DNA from: Porphyrobacter sp. UBA7686
GTDB taxonomy: Bacteria; Pseudomonadota; Alphaproteobacteria; Sphingomonadales; Sphingomonadaceae
Reading direction: 5' to 3'
Assembly (NCBI GenBank): GCA_002482865.1
Contig: DLGU01000015.1
Location: 4,001 to 14,430 of the forward strand
Length of the DNA stretch: 10,430 nucleotides
The position numbers and the translations under genes were made by a program. Position 1 is the stretch's first letter; every line of letters begins with the position of its first letter. A model generated the notes under the pieces. That model was not told where the DNA came from, did not search any database, and saw only the letters and a program-made list of their open reading frames with translations. Positions 1 to 7,562 of this stretch are shown piece after piece.

Positions 1-966
1 AACTTCATCCTCGCCATCGACGAGGCGCGCGGCGGGATCGACCATCATGGCGAAGCGGCGCAAGTGCCGGACTGGTTGATTGAGGCAGAGGACGCTTGGG
101 CGCTGGTGCCGCTGCTCCACTTTGACCGGTTGGTCGGCGTCATCGTTCTCGCTCGGCCGCGCAACCCACGCCAGCTTGATTGGGAGGATTTCGATCTGCT
201 GCGTGTCGCCGGGCAGCAGTTGGCCAGCTATCTGTCCGAACAGGCCGGGCAGCAGGCACTTATGGATGCGAGCCGGTTTGACGAATTCAACCGCCGCATG
301 GCCTTTGTGATGCACGACATCAAAAACCTCGTCAGCCAGCTTTCCCTGTTGGCGGCCAATGCCGAAAAGCACGCAGACAATCCCGCCTTCCGCGCGGATA
401 TGCTGGTGACCTTGCGCAATTCGGCGGATAAGCTTTCCGCGCTGCTCGCAAGGCTGGGGCGTTACGGCTCTGGGCAGGTCAATGCGCTGGGTTCGATTGA
501 GCTGGTCGATCTGGCGCGCGGCATTGCCGAGCGGTTCAAGGGCGTTCACCCCGTCGCGCTCACCCGCGAACAGCCCGTTCGTGTGATGGGCAACCGCGAA
601 GCGCTCGAACAGGCGCTCATCCATCTGGTGCAGAACGCCATTGATGCGAGCGAGCCGGGGATGCCGGTGTTCCTCGATGTCACTGGCGAGACCCTGCATG
701 GCGCGATCGACGTGGTCGATTCCGGCAAGGGCATGAGCCCGGCCTTTGTCCGCAGCGGTCTGTTCAAGCCATTCGTATCGTCCAAGTCGGGCGGGTTCGG
801 CATCGGCGCCTTCGAAGCGCGCGAACTCGTCAAGGCGATGGGCGGGCGGATTGCGGTGGAGAGCCGTGAAGGGCTCGGCACGCGCTTCTCCGTGGTTTTG
901 CCGTTGGCCGATGCGGTGCAGCTGCTGGGCGCGCAAGACGCCGAAAACGAACGAGGGGTCGCATAA
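1..966 (+). CDS. prsK: PrsK-type sensor histidine kinase of the PEP-CTERM system (5' end missing)
   Basis: The open frame runs in from the left edge, so the N-terminus is missing (in this family, a multi-helix membrane part and most of a GAF domain). The visible 321 residues begin in the last part of a GAF-like domain (about 1-80). The phospho-accepting H-box HDIKNL follows, with His105. Next comes an HATPase_c domain: N-box around Asn212, G1 box DSGKGM at 240-245, the F-box-like segment LFKPFVSSKSG, and G2 box GFGIG at 265-269. HDIKNLVSQLSLL and the following NPAFRADM stretch are typical of PrsK, the kinase found with exosortase A/PEP-CTERM loci. It should autophosphorylate and pass phosphate to PrsR, whose ATG overlaps its TAA stop by one base. 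The GTG at 64 is only an internal codon. What the kinase senses is unknown. Confidence 0.9.
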   Translation, partial: NFILAIDEARGGIDHHGEAAQVPDWLIEAEDAWALVPLLHFDRLVGVIVLARPRNPRQLDWEDFDLLRVAGQQLASYLSEQAGQQALMDASRFDEFNRRMAFVMHDIKNLVSQLSLLAANAEKHADNPAFRADMLVTLRNSADKLSALLARLGRYGSGQVNALGSIELVDLARGIAERFKGVHPVALTREQPVRVMGNREALEQALIHLVQNAIDASEPGMPVFLDVTGETLHGAIDVVDSGKGMSPAFVRSGLFKPFVSSKSGGFGIGAFEARELVKAMGGRIAVESREGLGTRFSVVLPLADAVQLLGAQDAENERGVA

Positions 967-2330
967 TGCCTGATAAGAAACCCGTGCTGCTGGTGATCGA
1001 GGACGATCCTGGCCTGCAGGCCCAGCTCAAATGGGCCTATGATGATTTTGAAGTCGTGATCGCAGGTGACCGCGACAGCGCGCTGGCCGCGTTGCGGTCC
1101 GAAACGCCGGGGGTCGTGACTCTCGATCTCGGCCTGCCGCCCGATCCCGATGGTACGACCGAAGGCTTTGCCGTCCTCGATGCGATCATGGCACTGAAGC
1201 CCGACACCAAGGTGATCGTCGCCAGCGGCCACGGTGCCCGCGAAAGCGCTTTGGCGGCCATCGCCCGGGGGGCGTACGATTTCTACCAGAAGCCGATCGA
1301 CATCGACGCCTTGGGCCTGATCGTGCGGCGCGCATTCAATCTGCGCGCCATTGAGGAGGAAAACCGCCGCCTTGTTGCCACCAGTAGTGCTGACAAGACC
1401 GTGCTTGGTCGCCTAATCACTGGCGCGCCGGAGATGGTCAAGGTTGCGCGCACGATTGAACGCGTTGCCAAGACCAGCGTTTCGGTGATGCTGCTGGGTG
1501 CGAGCGGGACCGGCAAGGAACTGCTCGCCAAGGGGCTCCATGACACCAGTGACCGCGCGAACGGGCCGTTCATTGCCATCAATTGCGCCGCGATCCCGGA
1601 AAACCTGCTCGAAAGCGAACTGTTCGGCCATGAGAAGGGCGCCTTTACCGGCGCAGTCAAGACGACCGAGGGCAAGATCGAGAGCGCCAATGGCGGCACC
1701 CTGTTCCTCGATGAGGTGGGTGATATTCCGCTGCCGCTTCAGGTCAAGCTGCTGCGCTTCCTGCAAGAACGCACCATTGAACGGGTCGGCGGACGCAAGG
1801 CCATTGCGGTCAACACGCGGATCGTGTGCGCCACCCACCAGGATCTCGAAAGCATGATCACAGCAGGCAGCTTCCGCGAGGATCTGTTCTACCGCCTCGC
1901 CGAGATCGTGATCCGCATCCCCAGTCTGGCCGAGCGGCACGGCGATCCGGTGCTGCTTGCCAAGGTGTTCTTGAAGCGCTTTGCAGCCGAGATGAACCCG
2001 TCCGTCACCGGCTTTGCCGCCGATGCGCTGGCGGCGATCGATGCGCATGAATGGCCGGGCAATGTCCGCGAGCTCGAAAACCGAGTGAAGCGCGCGGTGA
2101 TTATGGCTGATGGCAAGCTGGTCAACGCTGATGACCTCGATCTGGGCGCTGGCGAGGACGAGGACGCCGACGTGCTCAACCTCAAAGCCGCGCGTGAGGC
2201 AGCAGACCGCCGGGTCATCCGCCATGCGCTGTCGCGCAGCGAGGGCAATATCTCCAGCACTGCCAAGCTGCTCGGGATCAGTCGCCCGACGCTGTATGAC
2301 CTGCTCAAGCAATATGACCTTCAGGCGTGA
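966..2330 (+). CDS. prsR: PrsR, sigma-54-dependent PEP-CTERM-box response regulator
   Basis: A 454-residue NtrC-type regulator. The receiver domain (about 5-120) has the acidic pair D13/D14, phospho-acceptor D54 (in VTLDLGLP), S87 and K109 (in YQKP). The AAA+ domain has Walker A GASGTGKE at 178-185, the sigma-54 contact loop GAFTGA at 225-230, and Walker B LFLDE at 246-250. A Fis-type helix-turn-helix occupies about 416-454 (NISSTAKLLGISRPTLYDLL). All the residues needed for phosphorylation, ATP hydrolysis and RpoN contact are present, so it should be a working activator. PrsR members are known to pair with PrsK and are predicted to activate PEP-CTERM and exopolysaccharide genes from RpoN promoters. 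The ATG overlaps the prsK stop by one base (TAATG), with an AGGGG about ten bases upstream, so the pair is probably translationally coupled. Confidence 0.93.
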   Translation: MPDKKPVLLVIEDDPGLQAQLKWAYDDFEVVIAGDRDSALAALRSETPGVVTLDLGLPPDPDGTTEGFAVLDAIMALKPDTKVIVASGHGARESALAAIARGAYDFYQKPIDIDALGLIVRRAFNLRAIEEENRRLVATSSADKTVLGRLITGAPEMVKVARTIERVAKTSVSVMLLGASGTGKELLAKGLHDTSDRANGPFIAINCAAIPENLLESELFGHEKGAFTGAVKTTEGKIESANGGTLFLDEVGDIPLPLQVKLLRFLQERTIERVGGRKAIAVNTRIVCATHQDLESMITAGSFREDLFYRLAEIVIRIPSLAERHGDPVLLAKVFLKRFAAEMNPSVTGFAADALAAIDAHEWPGNVRELENRVKRAVIMADGKLVNADDLDLGAGEDEDADVLNLKAAREAADRRVIRHALSRSEGNISSTAKLLGISRPTLYDLLKQYDLQA

Positions 2331-3798
2331 CACAGCCGCCGGGCTGACCGCGCTGGTTTTGGCATTGGCGGAGTGCTCGGAGGAAGGCGGGACAGGAATG
2401 TCCGCGCGTGACGAAGCGCGCAAACCTGCGCTTGTGCAGCTGCTGGGCGATGCTGATCGAGCGATGGCGGCAGGTCAATTGGCGGATGCCGGGCGGAAGC
2501 TGGATGAGGCGCGCGGGCTTGATCCCAATGATCCGGCGCTATGGGTTGCCATTGCGCGGCTGCGCTTTCGCGGCGGAGAGCATCTGACGGCGATCGAGGC
2601 CGCCGACCGCGCGCTGGAACTTGGCCCCGATCATCCGCCCGCGCTATTGATGCGCGCAGTGTTGGTCCGCGACGCGCATGGCTTTGCCGCCGCTTTGCCT
2701 TGGTTCGAGGCGGCGCTGGCGGCTGATCCCTACTACCGCGACGGATGGGCTGAATATGCCGCAACCCTTGGCGATGGCGGGGAGGCTGGGGCCATGCTTG
2801 CAGCGGTGCGCAAGCTCGCCGAAGTCGCGCCCGGCGATGATCGGGTGCCCTATCTGCAAGCGGTTCTGGCGGCACGCGGCGGAGAATACGCGCTTGCCCG
2901 CAGTCTGCTGGCGCGCAGTGGCATGGCAGCGCGCGGCGTTCCTTCCGCCTTGCAACTCGATGCAGTGATCAGCCTCGCGGAAGGCAATGCCGATAGCGCT
3001 GCGGTGATCCTCGAAGGGCTCGCCGCGCGCCAGCCCTCCCATGCCAAGCTGCGCGAACTGCTGGCCAAGGCGATGCTCGAATCGGGGCGAGGGGACGAGT
3101 TGATCGCCCGCTTCGGGCCGGAAGCGGGGCTGCGGGAGGCATCGCCTTACCTCGTGATGCTGGTCGCGCGTGCTTATGAACAGCGCGGTGACAGGATGAG
3201 CGCGGCCCCTTTGCTGGCAAGGGCGATGCGCGGGGCAAGCACGGCGCCGGTGGTGCTGGCGGTGCGCGAAGGCCTGCCAGTACCGACGGCAACAGCGCGG
3301 CAGGCAGGAATGATAGGCGATTGGGGCACCGCACGGGCGAGCACGCAGGCGCTTGGCAAACGCTTCCCGGCGTCGGCGGACGTTGCAGCGCTGAGCGGCG
3401 ATGTTTTGCTCGGGGCAGGCGATCCGAAGGCCGCGCTCTCAGTCTATGCTGTGGCCACTCAAGTGAAACGTCCCTGGCCGCTGACGCGCAAGGCGGTGCT
3501 TGCATATGTGCGTTCGGGCGACGAGGCTTCGGCCGACACGCTACTAGCGCGCCATGTGGCGGGCGAGCCTGACAATGCGAGCGCGCTGATCGCTTTGGCC
3601 GAGCGCTTTGGCCAGCGCGGCGATTGGATGCGGGCGGCGCAGTTGCTCGATCATGCCACTGCGCTGGGGGCCGGACATGATCCGGCGTTGCTCCGCCTCA
3701 GGCTGCGCGCGGCGCGGGCGCTGAACCAGCCCGATGAGGCGCGCCGCTTTGCCGCATGGCTCGCAGAGGTGCATCCGCGCCACCTCGTACAGCGCTAA
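2314..3798 (+). CDS. TPR-repeat protein, PrsT-like, probable lipoprotein
   Basis: The third gene of the prs operon. From ATG 2314 it encodes 494 residues and overlaps prsR by 17 bp. The N-terminus looks like a lipoprotein signal: a basic MTFRRD, a hydrophobic run at about 7-19, then LAEC with Cys21. Glu at the -1 position of the lipobox is atypical, so lipidation is uncertain. The rest is helical tetratricopeptide-like repeats, for example at about 37-130 (with NDPALWVAIARLRFRGGE and a typical A..ALELGPDHPPAL turn) and again at about 380-480. PEP-CTERM loci often carry PrsT, a TPR lipoprotein of roughly 900 residues; this is about half that length, so I call it PrsT-like. An alternative start, ATG 2398 (466 residues, cytoplasmic), has a much better ribosome-binding site. 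I prefer 2314 because it supplies an export signal and overlaps prsR. The likely role is scaffolding in polysaccharide or PEP-CTERM protein export. Confidence 0.8.
   Translation: MTFRRDTAAGLTALVLALAECSEEGGTGMSARDEARKPALVQLLGDADRAMAAGQLADAGRKLDEARGLDPNDPALWVAIARLRFRGGEHLTAIEAADRALELGPDHPPALLMRAVLVRDAHGFAAALPWFEAALAADPYYRDGWAEYAATLGDGGEAGAMLAAVRKLAEVAPGDDRVPYLQAVLAARGGEYALARSLLARSGMAARGVPSALQLDAVISLAEGNADSAAVILEGLAARQPSHAKLRELLAKAMLESGRGDELIARFGPEAGLREASPYLVMLVARAYEQRGDRMSAAPLLARAMRGASTAPVVLAVREGLPVPTATARQAGMIGDWGTARASTQALGKRFPASADVAALSGDVLLGAGDPKAALSVYAVATQVKRPWPLTRKAVLAYVRSGDEASADTLLARHVAGEPDNASALIALAERFGQRGDWMRAAQLLDHATALGAGHDPALLRLRLRAARALNQPDEARRFAAWLAEVHPRHLVQR
2379..2387 (+). promoter_or_regulatory. 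Strong internal Shine-Dalgarno ahead of alternative start ATG 2398
   Basis: GGAGGAAGG lies ten bases before an in-frame ATG at 2398, inside the proposed signal peptide of the TPR protein. It is the best ribosome-binding site near this gene's 5' end, while ATG 2314 has no clear one. The purine run also encodes Glu-Glu-Gly-type residues, so it may be coincidental. If used, it would give a protein without the signal peptide. Confidence 0.4.
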
Positions 3799-3849
3799 CC
3801 GCGCTGCCGCTCGACAAGCGCGGGCGGGCAGGGCAGGGGGCTGACGCCT

Positions 3850-4827
3850 ATGTCCAAGCCTTCAGCATCCCGCTTCCCGTTCCTGTCCGATCCGATGATC
3901 GCCGTCCTGGTGATCGCGACCGGACTCGCCCTGCTTGTGCCCGCAGCCGGGGAAGCGCGGTCGGCTGCAACGCTGGTGTCGAACGCTGGTATCTTTCTGT
4001 TATTTCTCGTTAACGGGATGCGCATCCGCCGCTCCGAGATCGCGCGCGGCCTCGCCAATTGGCGCTATTTCGGGCCGCTGATGCTGTTTGTGTTCGGCGT
4101 GATGGCGTTGGGCGGGTTGGGCTTTGCGATCCTTGCTGGACAGGTCTTGCCGCCGATGGTGGCGCTGGGCTTCATCTATCTCGGCTGCCTGCCGTCCACA
4201 GTGCAATCAGCCACCAGCTACACAAGCTTGGCCGAGGGCAACGTTGGCCTGGCGGTGGTCGGCGCCGCTCTGATCAACATCGCAGGCGTCTTCATCAGCG
4301 CGCCGCTGTTTGCGCTGCTGGGCGGCGGCGGCGCGGGCGAAATCGGGAGCGAGGCGATCATTCGTATCGGCCTCATTCTCATGCTGCCCTTCATGATCGG
4401 ACAGGTGGTGCAGGACCGAGTGATCGACCGCATCGCAGCCCACCGCGCCCGGATCGCCTGGCTTGACCGGACGGTGATCGGAATCGCGGTCTATGTCGCG
4501 TTTTCCGGCGCGGTTGAGCAGGGGCTGGCCACCATGTTCGCGGCGGCTGATTGGGCGGTCATGATTGCACTGGTGCTGGCGATGCTCGCGCTAGCGCTGG
4601 CGGGGGCATGGGGGAGTGCGAGCCTGCTCGGCCTGCCGCGTCCTGATCGGATCGCGTTCCTGTTCGCCGGATCGCAAAAGAGTGTCGCCATCGGCGCGCC
4701 GCTGGCCGCGATTCTGTTTCCGGCATCAGCCGCCGGCTTCGTGATCGCGCCGCTGTTGCTCTACCACCTCGCGCAGCTGGTGCTGGCCGCACCGCTGGCA
4801 CTGCGCCTCGCCAAAGACGCGGGCTAG
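3850..4827 (+). CDS. Bile acid:sodium symporter-like (SBF-like, YfeH-type) membrane transporter
   Basis: A 325-residue, very hydrophobic protein with about nine or ten membrane segments (for example about 15-32, 45-56, 74-98, 100-113, 132-156, 168-187, 206-220, 232-256, 266-290 and 296-318). The motif LGCLPSTVQS at 111-120 and GSQKS at 274-278 are hallmarks of the SBF-like branch of the bile/arsenite/riboflavin transporter superfamily, to which E. coli YfeH belongs. It probably moves an organic anion with sodium across the inner membrane; the substrate cannot be read from the sequence. The ATG at 3850 is preceded by AGGGGG about eight bases upstream. It lies 51 bp after the TPR gene with no clear terminator between, so some read-through from the prs operon is possible. 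Its stop is shared with the convergent panB. Confidence 0.85.
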   Translation: MSKPSASRFPFLSDPMIAVLVIATGLALLVPAAGEARSAATLVSNAGIFLLFLVNGMRIRRSEIARGLANWRYFGPLMLFVFGVMALGGLGFAILAGQVLPPMVALGFIYLGCLPSTVQSATSYTSLAEGNVGLAVVGAALINIAGVFISAPLFALLGGGGAGEIGSEAIIRIGLILMLPFMIGQVVQDRVIDRIAAHRARIAWLDRTVIGIAVYVAFSGAVEQGLATMFAAADWAVMIALVLAMLALALAGAWGSASLLGLPRPDRIAFLFAGSQKSVAIGAPLAAILFPASAAGFVIAPLLLYHLAQLVLAAPLALRLAKDAG

Positions 4828-5696
4828 GCCTTGGGCTGGTAAGTCTGGTCTTCGGTCGGGAAGGCGCGGCTGCGCACTTCCTCGGCATAGCGGGCGACGG
4901 TGCGGTCAATCACGCCTGCGATGTCCTCATACCGCTTCACAAAGCGCGGCACCCGCTCGAACATGCCGAGCATGTCTTCGGTGACGAGCACTTGCCCATC
5001 ACATTGCGCCGAGGCACCGATGCCGATGGTAGGGCAGGTGACGGCCTGTGTCGCGGCAATCGCGATCGGTTCGACCACGCCTTCGATCACGATCGCGAAG
5101 GCACCCGCTTCATCCAGCGCCTTGGCGTCAGAGACGATCTTCTCCGCCTCGGCATCCGACCGCCCGCGCGCGCCATAGCCGCCGAGCACATTGACCGCCT
5201 GCGGAGTGAGACCGACATGGCCCATCACCGGAATGCCGCGCTGGCTCAGGAACGCGACCGTCGGCGCCATCACCGCCCCGCCTTCCAGCTTTATCGCCGC
5301 AGCCCCTGTCTGCTTCAACAGGTAAGCCGCGCTTTCGAACGCCTGCTCTGGCGACGCCTCATACGAGCCGAACGGCATGTCGACGACCACGACCGAATGA
5401 TACGACCCGCGTACAACGGCTGCGCCATGATTGGCCATCATCTCCAGCGTCACCGGAACGGTAGAAGGCAGGCCGTAGATCACCTGGCCGAGCGAATCCC
5501 CCACCAGCAGAATATCGCAATGCGCGTCGAGCAACTGCGCCTGACGCGCGGTATAGGCCGTCAGCATCACCAGCGGATTGGCGGTGACACCGTCCTTCTT
5601 ACGGGCACGAATGGCGGGCACGGTCAGCCGCTTCATCACCTGCGGGGTGGGGTTTGCGCGGCTTGTGCTGGTGTCGAGCTGGAAGGTCGTGGACAT
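4824..5696 (-). CDS. panB: 3-methyl-2-oxobutanoate hydroxymethyltransferase (ketopantoate hydroxymethyltransferase)
   Basis: A 290-residue cytoplasmic enzyme that transfers a hydroxymethyl group from 5,10-methylene-tetrahydrofolate to 2-oxoisovalerate, making ketopantoate, the first committed step of pantothenate and CoA synthesis. It is a (beta/alpha)8 barrel. Visible motifs are MLTAYTA (44-50), DILLVGDSLG (61-70), VVDMPFGSY (104-112), KLEGG (136-140), GHVGLTPQ (159-166), VIEGV (203-207) and TIGIGA (223-228). By comparison with E. coli PanB, D67, D106 and E138 should bind Mg2+ and E205 is the catalytic glutamate; all are present. The start at 5696 gives the usual family length. A longer in-frame start at 5783 would add 29 low-complexity, unconserved-looking residues. 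No clear Shine-Dalgarno is visible. panC is not adjacent in this window. Confidence 0.96.
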   Translation of the reverse strand: MSTTFQLDTSTSRANPTPQVMKRLTVPAIRARKKDGVTANPLVMLTAYTARQAQLLDAHCDILLVGDSLGQVIYGLPSTVPVTLEMMANHGAAVVRGSYHSVVVVDMPFGSYEASPEQAFESAAYLLKQTGAAAIKLEGGAVMAPTVAFLSQRGIPVMGHVGLTPQAVNVLGGYGARGRSDAEAEKIVSDAKALDEAGAFAIVIEGVVEPIAIAATQAVTCPTIGIGASAQCDGQVLVTEDMLGMFERVPRFVKRYEDIAGVIDRTVARYAEEVRSRAFPTEDQTYQPKA

Positions 5697-5887
5697 GGCA
5701 AGCGGTGTAGCGCTTGCGCGCACCGGGGGAAACCCGCTCTTTCGGCTTGTGTTGCGAGCCTGTTGCGCTAGCGTTACGGCCATTCGATCGCGCGGGGGAT
5801 CTGCTTGCGATCAGTGGGAGACCTATTCCAGATGTTTCTTGACCGGATTAAGCCGTGCGCCGTGCAGGCGCGCAGGGGGGATTTGTA
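5697..5887. other. Divergent intergenic region between panB and the amino acid permease gene
   Basis: This 191-bp gap separates two divergently transcribed genes and must hold promoters for both. I do not see a convincing -35/-10 pair. TTGACC at 5839-5844 is the best -35-like hexamer on the + strand, but the position 17 bases later (GTGCAG) is a poor -10. AGGGGG at 5874-5879 is the ribosome-binding site of the permease gene. No riboswitch, small RNA or extended inverted repeat was recognised. Confidence 0.4.
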
Positions 5888-7465
5888 ATGGCGAGTGCAC
5901 CCAGAGGAACCGTTTTTCAACGGATGTTCGCGCGCAAGTCGATTGCGCAGGTCCAGCGTGAAACCCAGACCAGCGAGCTGAAGCGCACGCTCGGCAAGTG
6001 GAACCTGCTGCTGCTGGGCGTCGGCTGCATCATCGGGGCGGGCATTTTTGTCCGCACCGGCAGTGCGGCGGCGCTTCATGCGGGGCCGGCGGTGATGCTG
6101 TCCTTCGTGGTGGCGGGCATTGTCTGCGCCTTTGCGGGGCTTTGCTATGCAGAGCTCAGTTCGACGCTGCCTGTCTCTGGCTCAGCCTACACCTACAGCT
6201 ACACCACGCTGGGCGAGTTCGTCGCCTGGATCATGGGCGCGCTGCTGCTGCTGGAATATGGTTTGGCAGCGTCGGTGGTCGCAGTGGGCTGGGGTGGCTA
6301 TGTGGTCAGCCTGCTTGCGGACTTCGGCCTTGTGATTCCGCCACAATTTACCGGGCCTGCGGGCATGACGCTGATGCAGGATGGCGCGCCGGTAATCGTC
6401 GATGGCCAGACGGTCACGACGATCTTCAATATGCCGGCCTTCCTGATCTGTATCGCGCTCTCGGGCTTGTTGATGCTGGGCGTGTCGGAATCGGCCAAGG
6501 TCAACAACATCATCGTCGGCATCAAGGTCAGCGTGCTGGTGGCGTTCATCGCGGTTGGCGGGCTGATTGTGCTGTCCAACCTCGGCGAGCTGATGGCGGC
6601 CAACTGGGTGCCGTTCATTCCCGAGTATGACCCTGCGGCCAATAATGGCGAAGGGGCCTTCGGTGTCGACGGGATCATGCGCGCCGCTTCGATCGTGTTC
6701 TTCGCTTACATCGGGTTCGAGGCAGTCTCGACCGCCGGGCAGGAAGCCAAGGATCCGGCCAAGGACATGCCGTTCGGCATTCTCGGCTCGCTGATTGTCT
6801 GCACCGTGATCTACATGCTCGTTGCCGCGATCATGACGTTGCTGGTGCCCTATGGCACGCTCAACGTCCCCGATCCGGTTGCCGTGGTGGTTGACAATTT
6901 CGGCCCCACCTGGGGCTGGCTCGCGAAGATCATCAAGGTCGGTGCGATCATCGGTCTGACCTCGGTGGTGCTGGTGCTGATGTATGCGCAGACGCGCATC
7001 TTCTACACCATGGCGCGTGACGGCCTGCTGCCGAAGGTGTTCAGCAAGGTGCACCCGAAGTATCAGACGCCCTATGTGAACACGGCGCTGGTCGGGATCA
7101 TCACGGCTGTTGCTGCGGGTTTCTTCGACATCAACGTGCTCGGGGACATGACTTCGGTCGGCACGCTGGCGGCCTTCGCCATCGTCTGCCTGTCGGTCAT
7201 CTACCTGCGCCGTAACGCGCCGGAACTGCCGCGCGGCTTCAAGGTGCCGTTCTATCCGGTGACCCCGGTACTGGGCATCCTGTCCTGTGCCTACCTGATC
7301 TACACCGTGCCGCCGAGCGTGCTGATCTTCTTCGCCTGGTTCATGGCCGGGATGATCGCGCTGTATTTCGTTTATGGCTTGTCGCATTCCAACCTCCAGC
7401 ATGGCGAGTGGCAGGACCCTGCACCTGACATGGGCGAGTTTCCGGGGCCGGTGGTCGACGATTAG
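5888..7465 (+). CDS. APC-superfamily amino acid permease (cationic amino acid transporter-like)
   Basis: A 525-residue inner-membrane protein with about twelve hydrophobic segments. After a roughly 38-residue cytoplasmic N-terminus, TM1 contains the unwound substrate-binding motif IIGAGIFV (48-55), typical of the amino acid-polyamine-organocation superfamily. The next segments, with CYAELSSTLPVSGSAYTYSY (86-105) and LGEFVAWIMGALLLLEYG (108-125), match the cationic amino acid transporter/YfnA-type branch. Later there is a FFAYIGFEAVSTAGQEAKDP stretch, the conserved TM6-cytoplasmic loop of these permeases. It probably imports an amino acid with protons; the exact substrate cannot be assigned. 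ATG 5888 is chosen because of AGGGGG eight bases upstream. A GTG at 5855 would add only eleven residues and lacks such a site. The gene is monocistronic, ending 22 bp before a strong terminator. Confidence 0.92.
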   Translation: MASAPRGTVFQRMFARKSIAQVQRETQTSELKRTLGKWNLLLLGVGCIIGAGIFVRTGSAAALHAGPAVMLSFVVAGIVCAFAGLCYAELSSTLPVSGSAYTYSYTTLGEFVAWIMGALLLLEYGLAASVVAVGWGGYVVSLLADFGLVIPPQFTGPAGMTLMQDGAPVIVDGQTVTTIFNMPAFLICIALSGLLMLGVSESAKVNNIIVGIKVSVLVAFIAVGGLIVLSNLGELMAANWVPFIPEYDPAANNGEGAFGVDGIMRAASIVFFAYIGFEAVSTAGQEAKDPAKDMPFGILGSLIVCTVIYMLVAAIMTLLVPYGTLNVPDPVAVVVDNFGPTWGWLAKIIKVGAIIGLTSVVLVLMYAQTRIFYTMARDGLLPKVFSKVHPKYQTPYVNTALVGIITAVAAGFFDINVLGDMTSVGTLAAFAIVCLSVIYLRRNAPELPRGFKVPFYPVTPVLGILSCAYLIYTVPPSVLIFFAWFMAGMIALYFVYGLSHSNLQHGEWQDPAPDMGEFPGPVVDD

Positions 7466-7486
7466 GTCTCGCTGAGACGCAAATCT

Positions 7487-7524
7487 AAGGGCGCGGGGAG
7501 CACACAGCTTCCCGCGCCCTTTTC
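7487..7524 (+). terminator. Rho-independent terminator of the permease gene
   Basis: Arms at 7487-7501 and 7507-7521 (core GGGCGCGGG / CCCGCGCCC) form a 15-bp stem with one G.U wobble around the 5-base loop ACACA. The stem ends in A-A/T-T pairs that run into TTTTC. Its position just after the permease stop, and directly before the imuA promoter, suits insulation of the SOS operon from read-through. Confidence 0.92.
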
Positions 7525-7525
7525 A

Positions 7526-7554
7526 TTGCACGCGGACGAATGTTGGAACATAAA
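7526..7554 (+). promoter_or_regulatory. Predicted sigma-70-type promoter of imuA
   Basis: TTGCAC at 7526-7531 and CATAAA at 7549-7554 are separated by 17 bases. The -10 lies inside the LexA operator, as expected for a repressed SOS promoter. The expected transcription start, about 7561-7562, is only one or two bases before the imuA ATG, which suggests a leaderless mRNA. Confidence 0.65.
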
Positions 7555-7560
7555 GCGAAC
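7546..7560 (+). promoter_or_regulatory. LexA operator (SOS box) of imuA-imuB
   Basis: The sequence is GAAC-ATAAAGC-GAAC, an exact match to the alphaproteobacterial LexA direct-repeat operator GAAC-N7-GAAC (GTTC-N7-GTTC on the other strand). It ends two bases before the imuA ATG and covers the predicted -10. imuA-imuB cassettes are known LexA targets in alphaproteobacteria such as Caulobacter, so the location supports the call. Confidence 0.92.
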
Positions 7561-7562
7561 AT

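Noticed and set aside
2361..2378. Sigma-54 -24/-12-like sequence (TGGCATTGGC...GTGC) for PrsR autoregulation
   Set aside because: The spacing between the GG and GC elements is two bases too long for an RpoN promoter, and it lies inside coding sequence.
3790..3823. Hairpins after the TPR gene (CCGCGCT 3799-3805 with AGCGCGG 3817-3823; alternative CAGCGC 3790-3795 with GCGCTG 3801-3806)
   Set aside because: The stems are short and GC-rich, compete with each other and have no following T-run. In DNA this rich in GC they are plausible by chance, so they are not called a terminator.
5697..5783. Extended panB N-terminus starting at 5783 (29 extra residues)
   Set aside because: The extra residues look like translated intergenic sequence. 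The Met at 5696 gives the normal family length and a typical PanB start.
5805..5829. TTGCGA / TATTCC as a promoter for the permease
   Set aside because: The spacing is only 13 bases, too short for a sigma-70-type promoter.
6182..7402. Long 406-codon reading frame on the - strand opposite the permease
   Set aside because: Its composition (rich in Arg, Asp, His and Gln, with no recognisable motif) is typical of antisense reading of a GC-rich membrane protein gene.
7466..7478. Small hairpin GTCTC-GCT-GAGAC just after the permease stop
   Set aside because: A five-bp stem with a three-base loop and no T-run. The strong terminator directly downstream explains termination better.
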